Source: Cyathus striatus (Eukaryota > Basidiomycota > Agaricomycetes > Agaricales > Nidulariaceae). Taken from it: a stretch of DNA of 64,000 bases. The notes beneath the pieces are model-generated. The model made no database searches. It was not told the DNA's origin and saw only the letters and a program-made list of their open reading frames with translations. The first letter of the stretch is position 1, and each line of letters starts with the position of its first letter. The position numbers and the translations under genes were made by a program. Shown here piece after piece: positions 45,644 through 56,126 of the stretch. The stretch lies in the NCBI GenBank assembly GCA_025738555.1, contig JAOVFP010000008.1, positions 3,100,001 to 3,164,000 on the forward strand, written 5' to 3'.

Positions 45644-46330
45644 ACTAAGACTCCAACTACATATACACTCTACATCCTCCAATCTAGTTTCTTATTACTG
45701 TTACACTCCTACAGCATTATATTTGTCATATACTATATTACAACCTTCAATTCTACAAGTGCATATTCATTTACTCTGATTTTTATAATTTGCTCTGTGG
45801 TTTCAGATACTTAATCTGCTTCTGTAATAATTTGAATGGTGATACAGATGTACCAGAAACTGCACATGTGGCTGGCTTCCCTTGTTCAGAGTTAAGTTTT
45901 AGATACCACACAAACTCTCTTCTTAACTATGTTCTTGGCCTCACATATGTAAGAGACAATAATTAGTACATATTGTTAGATATTCTGGGTTGCACAGCTT
46001 CTTTGACAGCTGTCACTTGTCACCTGTTATACTTGACAGTTCTGTGATTGACAGATTGACAGCTATCTGTTACATTAGTTACATGGACCTTGGTTGGGAC
46101 TTTGGTAGACAGCCTCAGTATATATACACTCTGTAACTTGGTAGTTGTTAACAAGTTTCCTCTCCATCTTGTGTCTGTGTTAGTGTTTGTGTTTGAGCTT
46201 TACACCCTTACTTTCTTCTATTCTCTCAACAACCCCTTTCTATTCTTGTTACTTCTGACACATATATCTATTGTTGTTATACTTTGTGTCAGATAAACAA
46301 AAGTTAAAATAATCTACATGACATTAGAGG
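45644..46330. other. Interval right of gypsy-2, possible LTR relic
   Basis: No protein is recognised. About 45972-46296 has LTR-like features: it starts TGTTAGATATTC, has a TATATATA-type box near 46120 and a pyrimidine-rich end. I find no matching duplication, so this is weak. Confidence 0.35.
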
Positions 46331-46339
46331 CTAAAAATG

Positions 46340-47105
46340 TGACAGCTGTATGCATGAAAAATAATGACATGTTGGAAATATGTCACAAATGTGATGAGCA
46401 TAAACACATAATAATTGTGACACATGCGAAATATGTCACACATGTGACAGGCTTAAATGCGTGACAATGATGGCACATTTGAAAAGCATGACAATTGTGA
46501 CATGTGTAAAAGTGTGACAATTGTGATGCATGTAGAAGCATGACAATCATGACATGTGTAAAAGTATGACAATTGTAACATGCAGGAAGAACGTGACAAG
46601 CACGGTGTGCAGGAATTATCTAGAGTGTGGGAATGATGTGGAGCGCAAGAATTATTAGAAGCACAGGAAATATGTGACAATCGTGATGCGTGGGAAGTAT
46701 GTGACATGCAGGAAATATGTGACATGTGGGAAGATCATGACAATCATAATGCACCAGAATTATCCAGAGTGCAGGAATGATGTGGAGCATGGGAATTATG
46801 AGATATGTGAGAAGATCATGACATGTGGGAAGATTGTGACATGCAGGAAGATTGTGACATGCAGGAAGATTGTGACACACAGGAAGATTTTGACATGCAG
46901 GAAGATCATGACACACAGGAAGATTGTGACATGCAGGAAGATCATGACAATCATAATGCACTGGAATTATCCAGAGCATGGGAATTATAAGATGTGTGGA
47001 AAATGTGTGACATGCATGGAGAACATGACAAATGTGATGCGTGGGAATTGTGTGAAGCGCAGGAAATATGTGACATGCAGGAAGATCGTGACAAATATAA
47101 TATGA
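46340..47105 (+). repeat. GTGACATGCAGGAAGAT satellite, inner right arm of F3
   Basis: Irregular units of about 19-20 bp built on TGACATGCAGGAAGATTG are present. The reverse complement appears in the left arm at about 22150-22209 and 23300-23420. Open frames on both strands are artefacts. Confidence 0.86.
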
Positions 47106-47174
47106 ACTACAATAGCAATATCCAATTAGTAACAATGATTGTTTATACAGTAATAATTTTCAATTCAAAATAAG

Positions 47175-47620
47175 TCAATGATTACATATGATCACCACAT
47201 TACAATATAGTAATATTCACTTCAAATAGCTAATGATCACATATGATCACCACATTACAATATAATAATATTCACTTCAAATAGCTAATGATCACATATG
47301 ATCACCACATTACAATATAATAATATTCACTTCAAATAGCTAATGATCACATATGATCACCACATTACAATATAATAATATTCACTTCAAATAGCTAATG
47401 ATCACATATGATCACCATATTGCAATAGACCTACAGTAATAGTATTCACTTCAAAATAGCCAATGATCACATATAATCACCATATTACAATAGACCTACA
47501 GTAGTAATATTCACTTCAAAATAGCCAATGATCACATATGATCACCATATTACAATAGATCTACAGTAGTAATATTCACTTCAAAATGGCCAATGATCAC
47601 TTATGATCACCATTAGATTT
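47175..47620 (-). repeat. 65-bp tandem repeat, right arm of F3
   Basis: About seven units of ATGATCACATATGATCACCA, then xxTTACAATA and TTCACTTCAAATAGCTA, form the inverse of the left array. Confidence 0.88.
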
Positions 47621-47736
47621 AGTATTAGTAGGTGGATAAGCTCTCAAAATGTGTAATCATGAAGGTGATCATTATTTATGATCATAGCAATCATAAAACA
47701 CTACATTTTTATGATAATTTTGGCTAACACCACTCA

Positions 47737-49210
47737 TGCATACATGCTTGAAGGGGGGAGGGAATTCAGGGATGCTGAGTCCATCCATGTGGGGGTGGTG
47801 ACTATGTGCATATGTGCTTGGAGGGGGGAGGGAATTTGGGAACACTGAGTCCATCTGTCTACATGCTAGGGGGGATTTATGCTCCTCTCCACATGCTCAG
47901 GCCACCCCCCTATGCATAGGCCCATTGTCAATATACACTTGTGTGCATGTGTAGACATGGCATCCCTGCTCATTCCACCCTCACCCACTGCATCATCAGT
48001 CAAGGTGGATTTCCTGCCATTGAAAACCACCCTCCTCACCTCAAGGTCTTTACCCTTACCACCTCCTTCTTCAATGTCAAATGCTCTGTACTCACCTCAG
48101 GGACACCATGTCCACATGCATCAACATAGCTGGGAACCACCACTCTTAACACCCCATCATCTCCCCTGTCAACACCAAAGGCAGTGCATGAACTGCATCA
48201 GTACATTTTCATGCTCTATTTTTATTTGTATTCTATTCACTCATTAATTTGGTTTAGGCCACAGTACAGAATAGAAGACTCAATATAGCATGGGAATGAG
48301 AGGTGGTGGTATCTGCTGCCTGCTCCAACATCCATTCACCATGGTCCCCTCAACCACCACTGCCACCTCTGCCTCCATTACCACCCCCACCACCCAAACC
48401 AGTTTATTGATCTGTGGTCCCCTCAACCACCACTGTCACCTCTGCCTCTGTTACCACCCCTGCCCCCCAAACCAACTTATTGATGTCATATTATTGATTG
48501 CATCTTCTGCTCCCACAGGAGCTTCTAGCTTCTTGGGCTAGGCATGCATACATGTGCTTGGGGGGAGGGAGGGGACTTGGGAATGCTAGGCATGTGCTTG
48601 CATGTGTGCTAGCATATTCAGGGATGTTGGTCATGCATGTATGTGCTGGAGGGGGGGGATTTGGGGATGCTGAGTCTGTGCATGTATGTGTTAGGGGGGA
48701 TTTTATGATGCTGAGCATGCATCCACTGTGTTAGGGTATTTTGAAGACAGTTAGGATACATGTACCATGTGGGGGGTGTCAACACCATGCCATCCAGCCC
48801 CCCACCTCCCATCATGGCTAGCTTGCTGGTGACATTCTGGTAGCCATATTTGAGTTTTATTTTTGAGCCCTATAACCCCCCCCCTGTCCCTCATCTCTCC
48901 CCTTGTCGCACACTTGGTCATATGGTCATGGCCAGCTTGCCAGCAGCATTTCATGTGTAAGATTAGTGTATTTATAGTTAAATTTAGTATAGATCCACCA
49001 ATATAATTGGTTCTCATGTGGTGGGTGCATGTCAAGATAATTTTAAACAAGATCAGAAGATGTGACATGTGTGCACACATGGGACATGAGCTGTTGAAGG
49101 ACTATTCATTGTGTCGCCCCCCACTTAACTCTCAACCACCACCTCTTATTTCAACTTTGTTCAACTCTTACTTTGTTTAACAATTAACAACTGTATTTTC
49201 AACATTAAAT
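47737..49210. repeat. G-rich minisatellite region upstream of KDZ K2 gene 2
   Basis: Diverged units of a CATGCATACATGTGCTTGG, GAGGGGGGA, GGGATGCTGAGTC type lie at about 47740-47870 and 48540-48740, with C/A-rich sequence between. Its place next to gene 2 matches the minisatellite block of element C. No KDZ terminus is visible here, so the left end of K2 was lost or lies under F3. No credible gene. Confidence 0.55.
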
Positions 49211-49859
49211 ATGCTATCTTGAAACAGCAAAAAAATCAATGCTCCAGTCTCACCACCAACTTCTCACAGTGGCTTGATTCACACTGAGCAGCCTGTCTCT
49301 AGAGGCCGCAAACATACACAATCTACTGTAGACACTACAGCTGAGCTAGCTACCAAGAAACCTGCTATTGCAGCTGATGAAGAAGCAGTAGATAACAGTG
49401 CAAAGCAGGGAAAGGGAGATGGTGAAAAGGAAAGAGGTGGAAAAAAGAGAGGGAGAAGTGGGCAGTATGTATTAATTGTTGTAATTGATTTTCAAAGTTC
49501 AATGCCTGACTTCATTTTAAGTAAAACTGCTGGTGACAAAGATAAAGAAGACAAAGCTGCAAGTGATGCAGCTAATAAAGATAAATCCAAGGCATAAGTA
49601 TCTATTTTATTGCACCAAGTTCTTTCTAATGCAATAATTCTAGTGCTATGAAGAAACTTCAGGAAATGGCTATTTCCATTGCACCACCTGTACAGCTCAA
49701 GACTGCTGGTGCCTCTGGGACTACTGAGGCTTCTGAGACTATTGGTGCTTCTGAGACTATTGGTGCTTCTGAGACTATTGGTGCTTCTGAGACTACCAGG
49801 ATTTCTGAGATTACCAGAGCTTCTGAGATTACTAGTACTTCTGAAGTCTTGGATACAAC

Positions 49860-50593
49860 TAGTGTTGCCGCCGCTCAGCTCAAAAGCTGCTGAGCCGGAC
49901 AACTGAGCCGATAATGAGCTGAGCTGAGTGAGTACCCACAAAAGCCAGCTTAGATCTCACTGGTTCAGCTTAAAGCCAGCTCTTGGTCAGCTGAGAGCCC
50001 GCTTAGCTACCGCTTCATACCCAATTTGGAAACAGTCATTCGATTACCTACTCGTTTCCTCAGCGTTCAGCATACTTCGGACCTTCGCCCATTATCACTT
50101 CCTCCGTACATGTTGTCTCTTTGTTGTCTCCGTGCTTTCGTATAGTATTAGTTTCTATGTCACCTTGCAAATATCCAGTGTAACAGTTCAATGAAAATGC
50201 ACACAGCCCGGGTGTTGTTGGATGGGTGAGTTGTACTGTGGACTCGTGAATCCTTGGTCATTGGGGCCTGTTGGTGTGGGTGCAAACGTGGGGTAGGCTC
50301 CGTGGACCATTCACCATAGCATACGGAAATGTTAGCTGAAGATCGAGCCTCGTTTGTTACAGAGGTTATTATTACAATTCAGTTGTTGATGAAGTATGAG
50401 AAACATGCTACTTGATAACTCTGCAATGGCCTCAAGAGTGCATCGTCTGACTTGCTTCTGACTAAATTTCAAGGCCACAGTACAACACGTTGGACACCAA
50501 GAATATCTTTTTCCGAGTTTAGAAGTGCAACAAACGCTCTGCAAAGGTATAAGAGTTTGACTTATCAAGTGTCCTATACCATCAACATTCAAT
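49860..50593 (+). other. hAT 5' subterminal region
   Basis: Repeated AGCTGAGC/CAGCTTA motifs at 49873-50000 are likely transposase-binding sites, mirrored at about 63060-63200. The rest, up to the ATG at 50594, shows no gene. Confidence 0.7.
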
Positions 50594-53568
50594 ATGGCAC
50601 CTAAAACTCGACGCACTCATGCTCTTGCTAACAGTGCAGCTAATACTGTCCCTCCCGTGAATGGTTAGTAACTACGCTGATTTTATTGTAATGATTTCGT
50701 ACTTATTCTCTTGGCTTGCATTAATAGCACCTGAAGCCGTTGAGACCTAGCAACGCAACAGGATTTCAATTCCAGACAGCAATGGCATGGGACTCGTCAC
50801 TGAGCAAACTCGCATGGAAGGATCTTTAATGGTTCCTAGTCTACAGAGTAAGTATATTAACTATTTTTATAGTGTACTATCATCTAATATAAATTATTTT
50901 AGCTGCTATTACCCGAAATATCTTGTGTGAAGTACTCGAAATTGGTGATCCATTTATTACTTTGACCCAGCAGGCAACCGATCCTTGCACACCACCTCGC
51001 AATCGACCCACTGCACATACCGTCCCTGGATCGGTGGAGTCGTTTCCTTTGCCTCATTATACTTCAAGCACTGAGGAAACCCCACTTCAAGCAGAACCTG
51101 TAGAATCACAGCACAGTGGAGGTCGTAATTGCAACACGATTCTGAATTCTCCTCATAGCCCAAGTGGGAATAAATCTGGCAATTGAGCGAAGGATGTATG
51201 GGAATTTTTCGAGGAAATAGATACCTACAACTGTTGCACCCTTTGCCGGTATGTCTATTCAATTTTTATTTTCGTTTTTTCACCTAAATTGAATCTGTAA
51301 TCAGACAGGAAAAGAAAGTGACTCGGTATGGTCGGAAGACAGGAACAACTGTTCTTCGAAAGCATCTTTGCGATGTACATGGAGTTGCTTGGATCCGTGC
51401 ATGTGAAGACTTAAATATCAAGATTAGAGCAAAAATCGCACAGAGTACTCTCCGTGAATACAAGCGAAAGCAAGGACAGGTCTTCAATGACATGGATAGA
51501 GAAGATAGCCCCATCCCACGTCATAGGTACTCTCTGGAGGGGTTTGTTGACGCTATTACTGAGTGGATCATCCAAGATGATCAGGTATTTATACACTGTT
51601 CATATTGCATAACTGTATTCACTTGTATTATTTCCAGTTTATAAATGTCATTGAGCATCCAAAATTGCGAGCAGTTTTTCTGATGCTCCGTGTTGACCTC
51701 CAGGATAGTGATATTCCACATCGGACTACTATCCGTGACCATATCTTGGAGATGTGGGACCAGCATCTCGATAATTTACAAGATGAGCTAGGTGTATGTT
51801 TCTTTTTGCGTTTACACTGTTCATTATAACATATTATCTTCCAGAAAGCACTGGGAAAGCTGTCTACAACTACTGACCTGTGGACCGACCCCAATCTTAC
51901 ACCATTTATGGCTGTTACTGTCCATTGGGTTGCAACAAAAATAGTACAGACATTACGTGGACCTCAGTATACTTTATCTCTTAGATCTGAGCTGATTGGA
52001 TTTCATCGCATTCCGGGTCATCATGATGGCCAAACAATCTGTCATACTTTTCTTTATATACTTGACCATGTCAGAATCAGATCAAAGGCGTGTATTTTGA
52101 TAATTTATTAAAAGATATGCACTTATATTACTCTTATAGCTTGGATGGGTAACCCTCGATAATGCGTCAAACAATGATACATTTTTGCGAAAGCTTGAAG
52201 AGGAGCTACTCAATGAAGGTATTATATTCAAACACATAGAACAAAGAATATGGTAGGAGTCAGCTTTTGGCATTCTTTACTTAATTTTGATGTGTTCATT
52301 TAGTTGTTTCCCTCATATAGTTAATTTAGCATGCAAAGCGGTCATGGCAGCAATATCAAATTTGTTGTTTGTGTCATTGGAGGAACTGGAGCATATGGAT
52401 ATCGAAAATATGACATGCATAGAGCAACTAACAGGAGATCCAGTTGCTAAGGTACGAATACTTATTAACAAGGTGTGTAGTGAATCTTGATCAATGTTCA
52501 AGATGTTTTTAATTATATTACTAGATTCACTCTTCACCTATTCGTCGCCAGTGTTTCTCCGAGATATGCCAGTCAGTATATCGTAATAATGATGGCCGTG
52601 CTAACTTACAGTTATTGCGAGATGTTGACACACGATGGTCTTCAACTTTGTTAATGATTGAACGAGCTATAATGCTTCGTCAGGTGGGTTTACTTATCAC
52701 AATTAACTTGAGCACGTTTATCTAACAGCTAATGTAGGCTATTACAAAGTTTGTTTCGCTGCCTGACTTCAATGCGGCCCTTAAACGGCACATATTGACT
52801 GATAGCGAGTGGAAAGCATTGGGGATTTTCCAAGACATATTATTAGTAAGTAAACTACGCTCTATTATATGCTTTTATTCAATTTACAGGGATATTTAGG
52901 TACCCCATGCTTTTCAGCAAAAGCTTTCTGCCGAAAAGACACCCACACTTTGCAATGTAATTCCCGCATTTAAAAATATGGAAGTTATATGGAAGGAACA
53001 TGCTCATGATGGTCCTGATACATCGCAAATCATTCAAGCTGGACTGGATAAGCTAAGTAGCTATTTTGAGCACATTGAACTTGATCCGGCATATGTCCTT
53101 TCTCTGAGTAAGTACGCCACTTTAATTTTTGGAAGCCTTGCTAATGGTAACTTCATTAGTTCTAAATCCGGAAATGAAAATGAACTGGTTCTATGAGAAT
53201 GCACCTGAAAAGGTGCCATGGGCAAAAGCTATACTTATTCAGGAAGTGAGTTTTAGCGTCTCAGTTTAAATAAATGGCTTCAACTATCTAATTATATACA
53301 TAGTTGAAACCATACTATAATGCACTGAAGAATCAACATGATGAGGAGACTCCTCCTCTCCGTCATCGTGACAGTCCCATTCAGCAACGAGTATTACCAC
53401 CCTCTGGACCAACTCTATTATGGGGTAGTACATGGGCTAGCACGATTCTTCATCTGAAGTCGAGTTCCAATGCAGCATCACAAGCATGCCCTTCACTTGA
53501 GGAGGAGATTAATGCATACCTCCTCGACAGAGAAACAGGAACAACTGACATCAGTTACTGGCAGGTAG

Positions 53569-54232
53569 TGTCATATCCCGTATCGCCTACCTCCGGACCC
53601 CTATGCTCTTACTCCGCCTTTCCCTTTGTTTACTCCGGACCTTGATTACGCTCTTAATATTACTTATTGATTACTGTACATAGATTACTCTCGCTTCCTT
53701 TCTTCCGTTCTACTGAGCTATCCCCTCAGTAATGTAGTATACATCTCATAGTGAGTCACTTATCATTCTTAAGTGCGCCACTATCTGTTTTACTTTACAC
53801 CGCCATACGCGCTCACTACTCCGACGCGTTTTATTATGTTTAATTAGTTATAGTCTTCATTCTATGTATGCCTACCCTGACCGTACTTCTCCGCTGGCCT
53901 TGGCCAGCGGCCTTTACTTACTCCGAGTCTCCAGTATTTAAGTAGTACTCGATTTGTACTTTAGTCTTCAGTTTCGTATTGAACTACGTCCTCACCCTTT
54001 CGTCTGACTTGAGTTACATCTCTCGTCCCCTCGTCTCTCGTCTTCTCCGAAGGGCTTGCCCTTACTCCGAAATCCAGGACCGGGAATCCCAGGGCGCAGC
54101 ACATAAGCTGAAGCCGAAGTCCTACCCCCTGAGTTATCGTTCTCCGCTTTCGTCTTACACTCACCCCTCGCTTCTCCGCAGTCACTCTCTCGTACTCCGC
54201 CGCCAAGTCAGGCTAGGGGCATGGTCGTGACA
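53569..54232 (+). repeat. 5' LTR of young gypsy-1
   Basis: It starts TGTCATATCCCG and ends GTCGTGACA. It holds a perfect 20-bp palindrome CCGCTGGCCTTGGCCAGCGG (about 53891) and the block GCAGCACATAAGCTGAAGCC (54096-54115). It should contain the promoter and start of the genomic RNA. Confidence 0.96.
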
Positions 54233-54286
54233 GTATACGAAACTACCACCTTGGATTCCTCTTCTCATAACGCCTTTCTTTCTCTC

Positions 54287-56088
54287 ATGGCTACCTGCAC
54301 GCAGACTCAAACTGCACATGCTAGGAGCCATGAACAGCAGCAAAACGATGTGCGCCGCAGCAATCGTCTAGCTGCTCAGCAAGCCCGTGAAAGTAACACC
54401 GCTAACACGCCTCGTCGTGTTGACTCTGCTCCGCCTCTCTCTCTCGGCGGAACGCCCCACCCTCAGCTAGTGCTCTCGTCTCTGGAGGAATTACCTCCAC
54501 TCATCGTGCAGCTCGTGAACTTCAGCCGGTTCACAGCAATCAACTGCACGCACCACGCCCAATACCATTGAGCGTTCCTTACGACCCCACTCTCATCCCC
54601 AACGCGTCCATCGAACCGGTGGATACTCAGATTTCTCCGGAAGGTGCAGCTGCACGCCAGCAGCAAGCATCCACAGCCACTTCGCCACCTGCCCAACAGC
54701 CTGTAGCCTCAGGCAGTGGAGGACATCCTCCACCCCCACCTCCTTCTGGTGGTAATTCTGCCGGAGTTGGAAACAACAACCCTCCAGACGATAATGGAGA
54801 CGGTGGTGACCAACCCGGAGATGATGGTGACGACGGTGATGGATCCGGAGATGACGGCAACGAGCCAGGAGATGATGATAACGAGCCAGGGGATGATGAT
54901 GAGCAGGCAGGTGCCGGTGGCAATGGTCCTGGCGGACCAAATGGCCCCAGAGGTCCTCCCTCAGATCCCTCTGAGCCTCCTTCAAGGCCTCCCTCCAGGG
55001 GCCCCTACCGCGACCCTCGTCGCCCAACTGCAAGACCTCATTACAATTTCACCCGGGATGAAATCCTGGAAATGGTGGCCTCTGTGGCGGGTTATTTTGC
55101 CCCGCCACCACCACCTCCACCACCTCCTCCTCCCGTTCGGGAGAAGAAGGTTAACCAGCCGGACAACTTTGACGGCTCCAACACGCTTAAGCTGGAGCCC
55201 TTCATTACGCAAGTCCGCTTGGTGTTCCGGAACAACCCCCAGTTGTACCCGGACGACGCATCTAAAGTCAACTACGCGTTGACTTTCCTCCGTGGTTCAG
55301 CAAGCAATCTGTTTGCCACTCATCTCGATGATGATGCATACGAGCCGTGGATGGATTCATGGGGCTACTTTATTCAGCTCCTCCGTACTCATTTCGGCCA
55401 TACCAACCCTGTTGGTGAGGCTGAAATTCGCATTTTCTCCCTCCACATGGAGGATAATCAGCGGCTCACGACCTACGAAATAAAGTTCAACGAGTATGCC
55501 GCACTCTTGCCTTGGGACGATGCTGCCCTCAACTCGGCATACTACCGTGGCCTTTGTCCTCGTCTGAAGGACGCTCTCTCTCATCGAGAGCAAGGCCGGC
55601 CTACGACCCTTGCCGGGACTAAGAAGGTAGCCCAGAGCTACGATCAGAGGCATTGGGAGCGCAATACCGAGCGTAACATTGAGGAGAAGCGCAGCAAGTC
55701 TGCTGCCAAGTCTTCGGAGAAGCCCAAGGGCAATCAGAATTTGAAGTCAACTTCGAATTCTTCCTCCTCCTCCAAGACTCCAACCTCCTCTACCTCCTCC
55801 TCCGCCTCTTCTACCTCCGCTTCGTCCTCGGGGAAACCCAAGAACAAGCAAAAGCAGAACCAGTCCAAGGCGCCAGACTTGACTGGGAAGCTTGGTTCTG
55901 ACGGGAAACTCACCCCGGAGGAACGTAAACGTCGCCTGGACCAGAAGCTTTGCCTATTTTGTGGCAACGCCGGTCATCAGGCCAAGGACTGTCGAAAGGC
56001 AGCCTCTGCTGCCAAAGCCCGTGCGGCCACTGCCACCTCTACCGAGGCAACTCCCTCGGCGAACTCGGCTGAGAGTTCGAAAAAATAG
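54287..56088 (+). CDS. gag: gypsy-1 Gag (frame change near the N-terminus)
   Basis: An ATG at 54287 opens MATCTQTQTAHARSHEQQQN. The main Gag frame is open from 54424, so a one-base change between about 54424 and 54571 separates the two. The main part has a Pro/Gly/Asp-rich acidic region, a poly-Pro stretch (about 55105), a capsid-like domain (VNQPDNFDGSNTLKLEPFIT, YYRGLCPRLKDAL), a Ser-rich linker, and the zinc knuckle CLFCGNAGHQAKDC (about 55955-56000). It ends in SAESSKK at TAG 56086-56088. Gag forms the particle and packages RNA. Gypsy-2 also needs a frame change at a similar place, so a programmed event or an intron cannot be excluded. Confidence 0.9.
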
Positions 56089-56126
56089 AGAGCGGCCCCA
56101 GTGACTCCGCACAGGCTGAGGGCCGC
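56080..56126 (+). promoter_or_regulatory. gypsy-1 gag-pol -1 frameshift signal
   Basis: AAA AAA TAG (56080-56088) is followed after 6 nt by a stem of GCGGCCC (56092-56098) and GGGCCGC (56120-56126). An inner CAG/CTG pair lies next to a bulged A. The pol frame is open without a stop from 56085 in -1. The bases and spacer are conserved in gypsy-2 and, decayed, in gypsy-1 old (529-575). Confidence 0.8.

Larger units (their letters stand above)
21751..47736. mobile_element. Foldback element F3 (MULE-like), arms 26 kb apart through nested insertions
   Basis: The left arm (21751-22209, continuing at about 23285-23430) and right arm (about 46330-47736) are inverted copies. From their outer ends both read GTGT(C/T)AGCC, then an AT-rich block, a 65-bp TGATCA-rich tandem repeat, then GTCACGATCTTCCTG-type satellite. 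They face each other as the two halves of one element would. The outer flanks GGTGTATAT and TGCATACAT fit a 9-bp duplication containing one CpG that decayed to TG on one side and CA on the other, plus two other changes. All of 23.4-46.3 kb would then be nested inside. Two unrelated copies in opposite orientation remain possible. Confidence 0.55.

Noticed and set aside
45972..46310. Solo copia-type LTR
   Set aside because: TATA-like box and pyrimidine-rich end are suggestive, but no paired ends or target duplication were found.
46453..47135. Open frames of Cys/His-rich repeats on both strands
   Set aside because: Artefacts of the F3 inner satellite.
54593..55212. Minus-strand frames under gypsy-1 gag
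   Set aside because: They arise from the Pro/Gly/Asp-rich codons of Gag; nothing similar is conserved opposite gypsy-2 gag.
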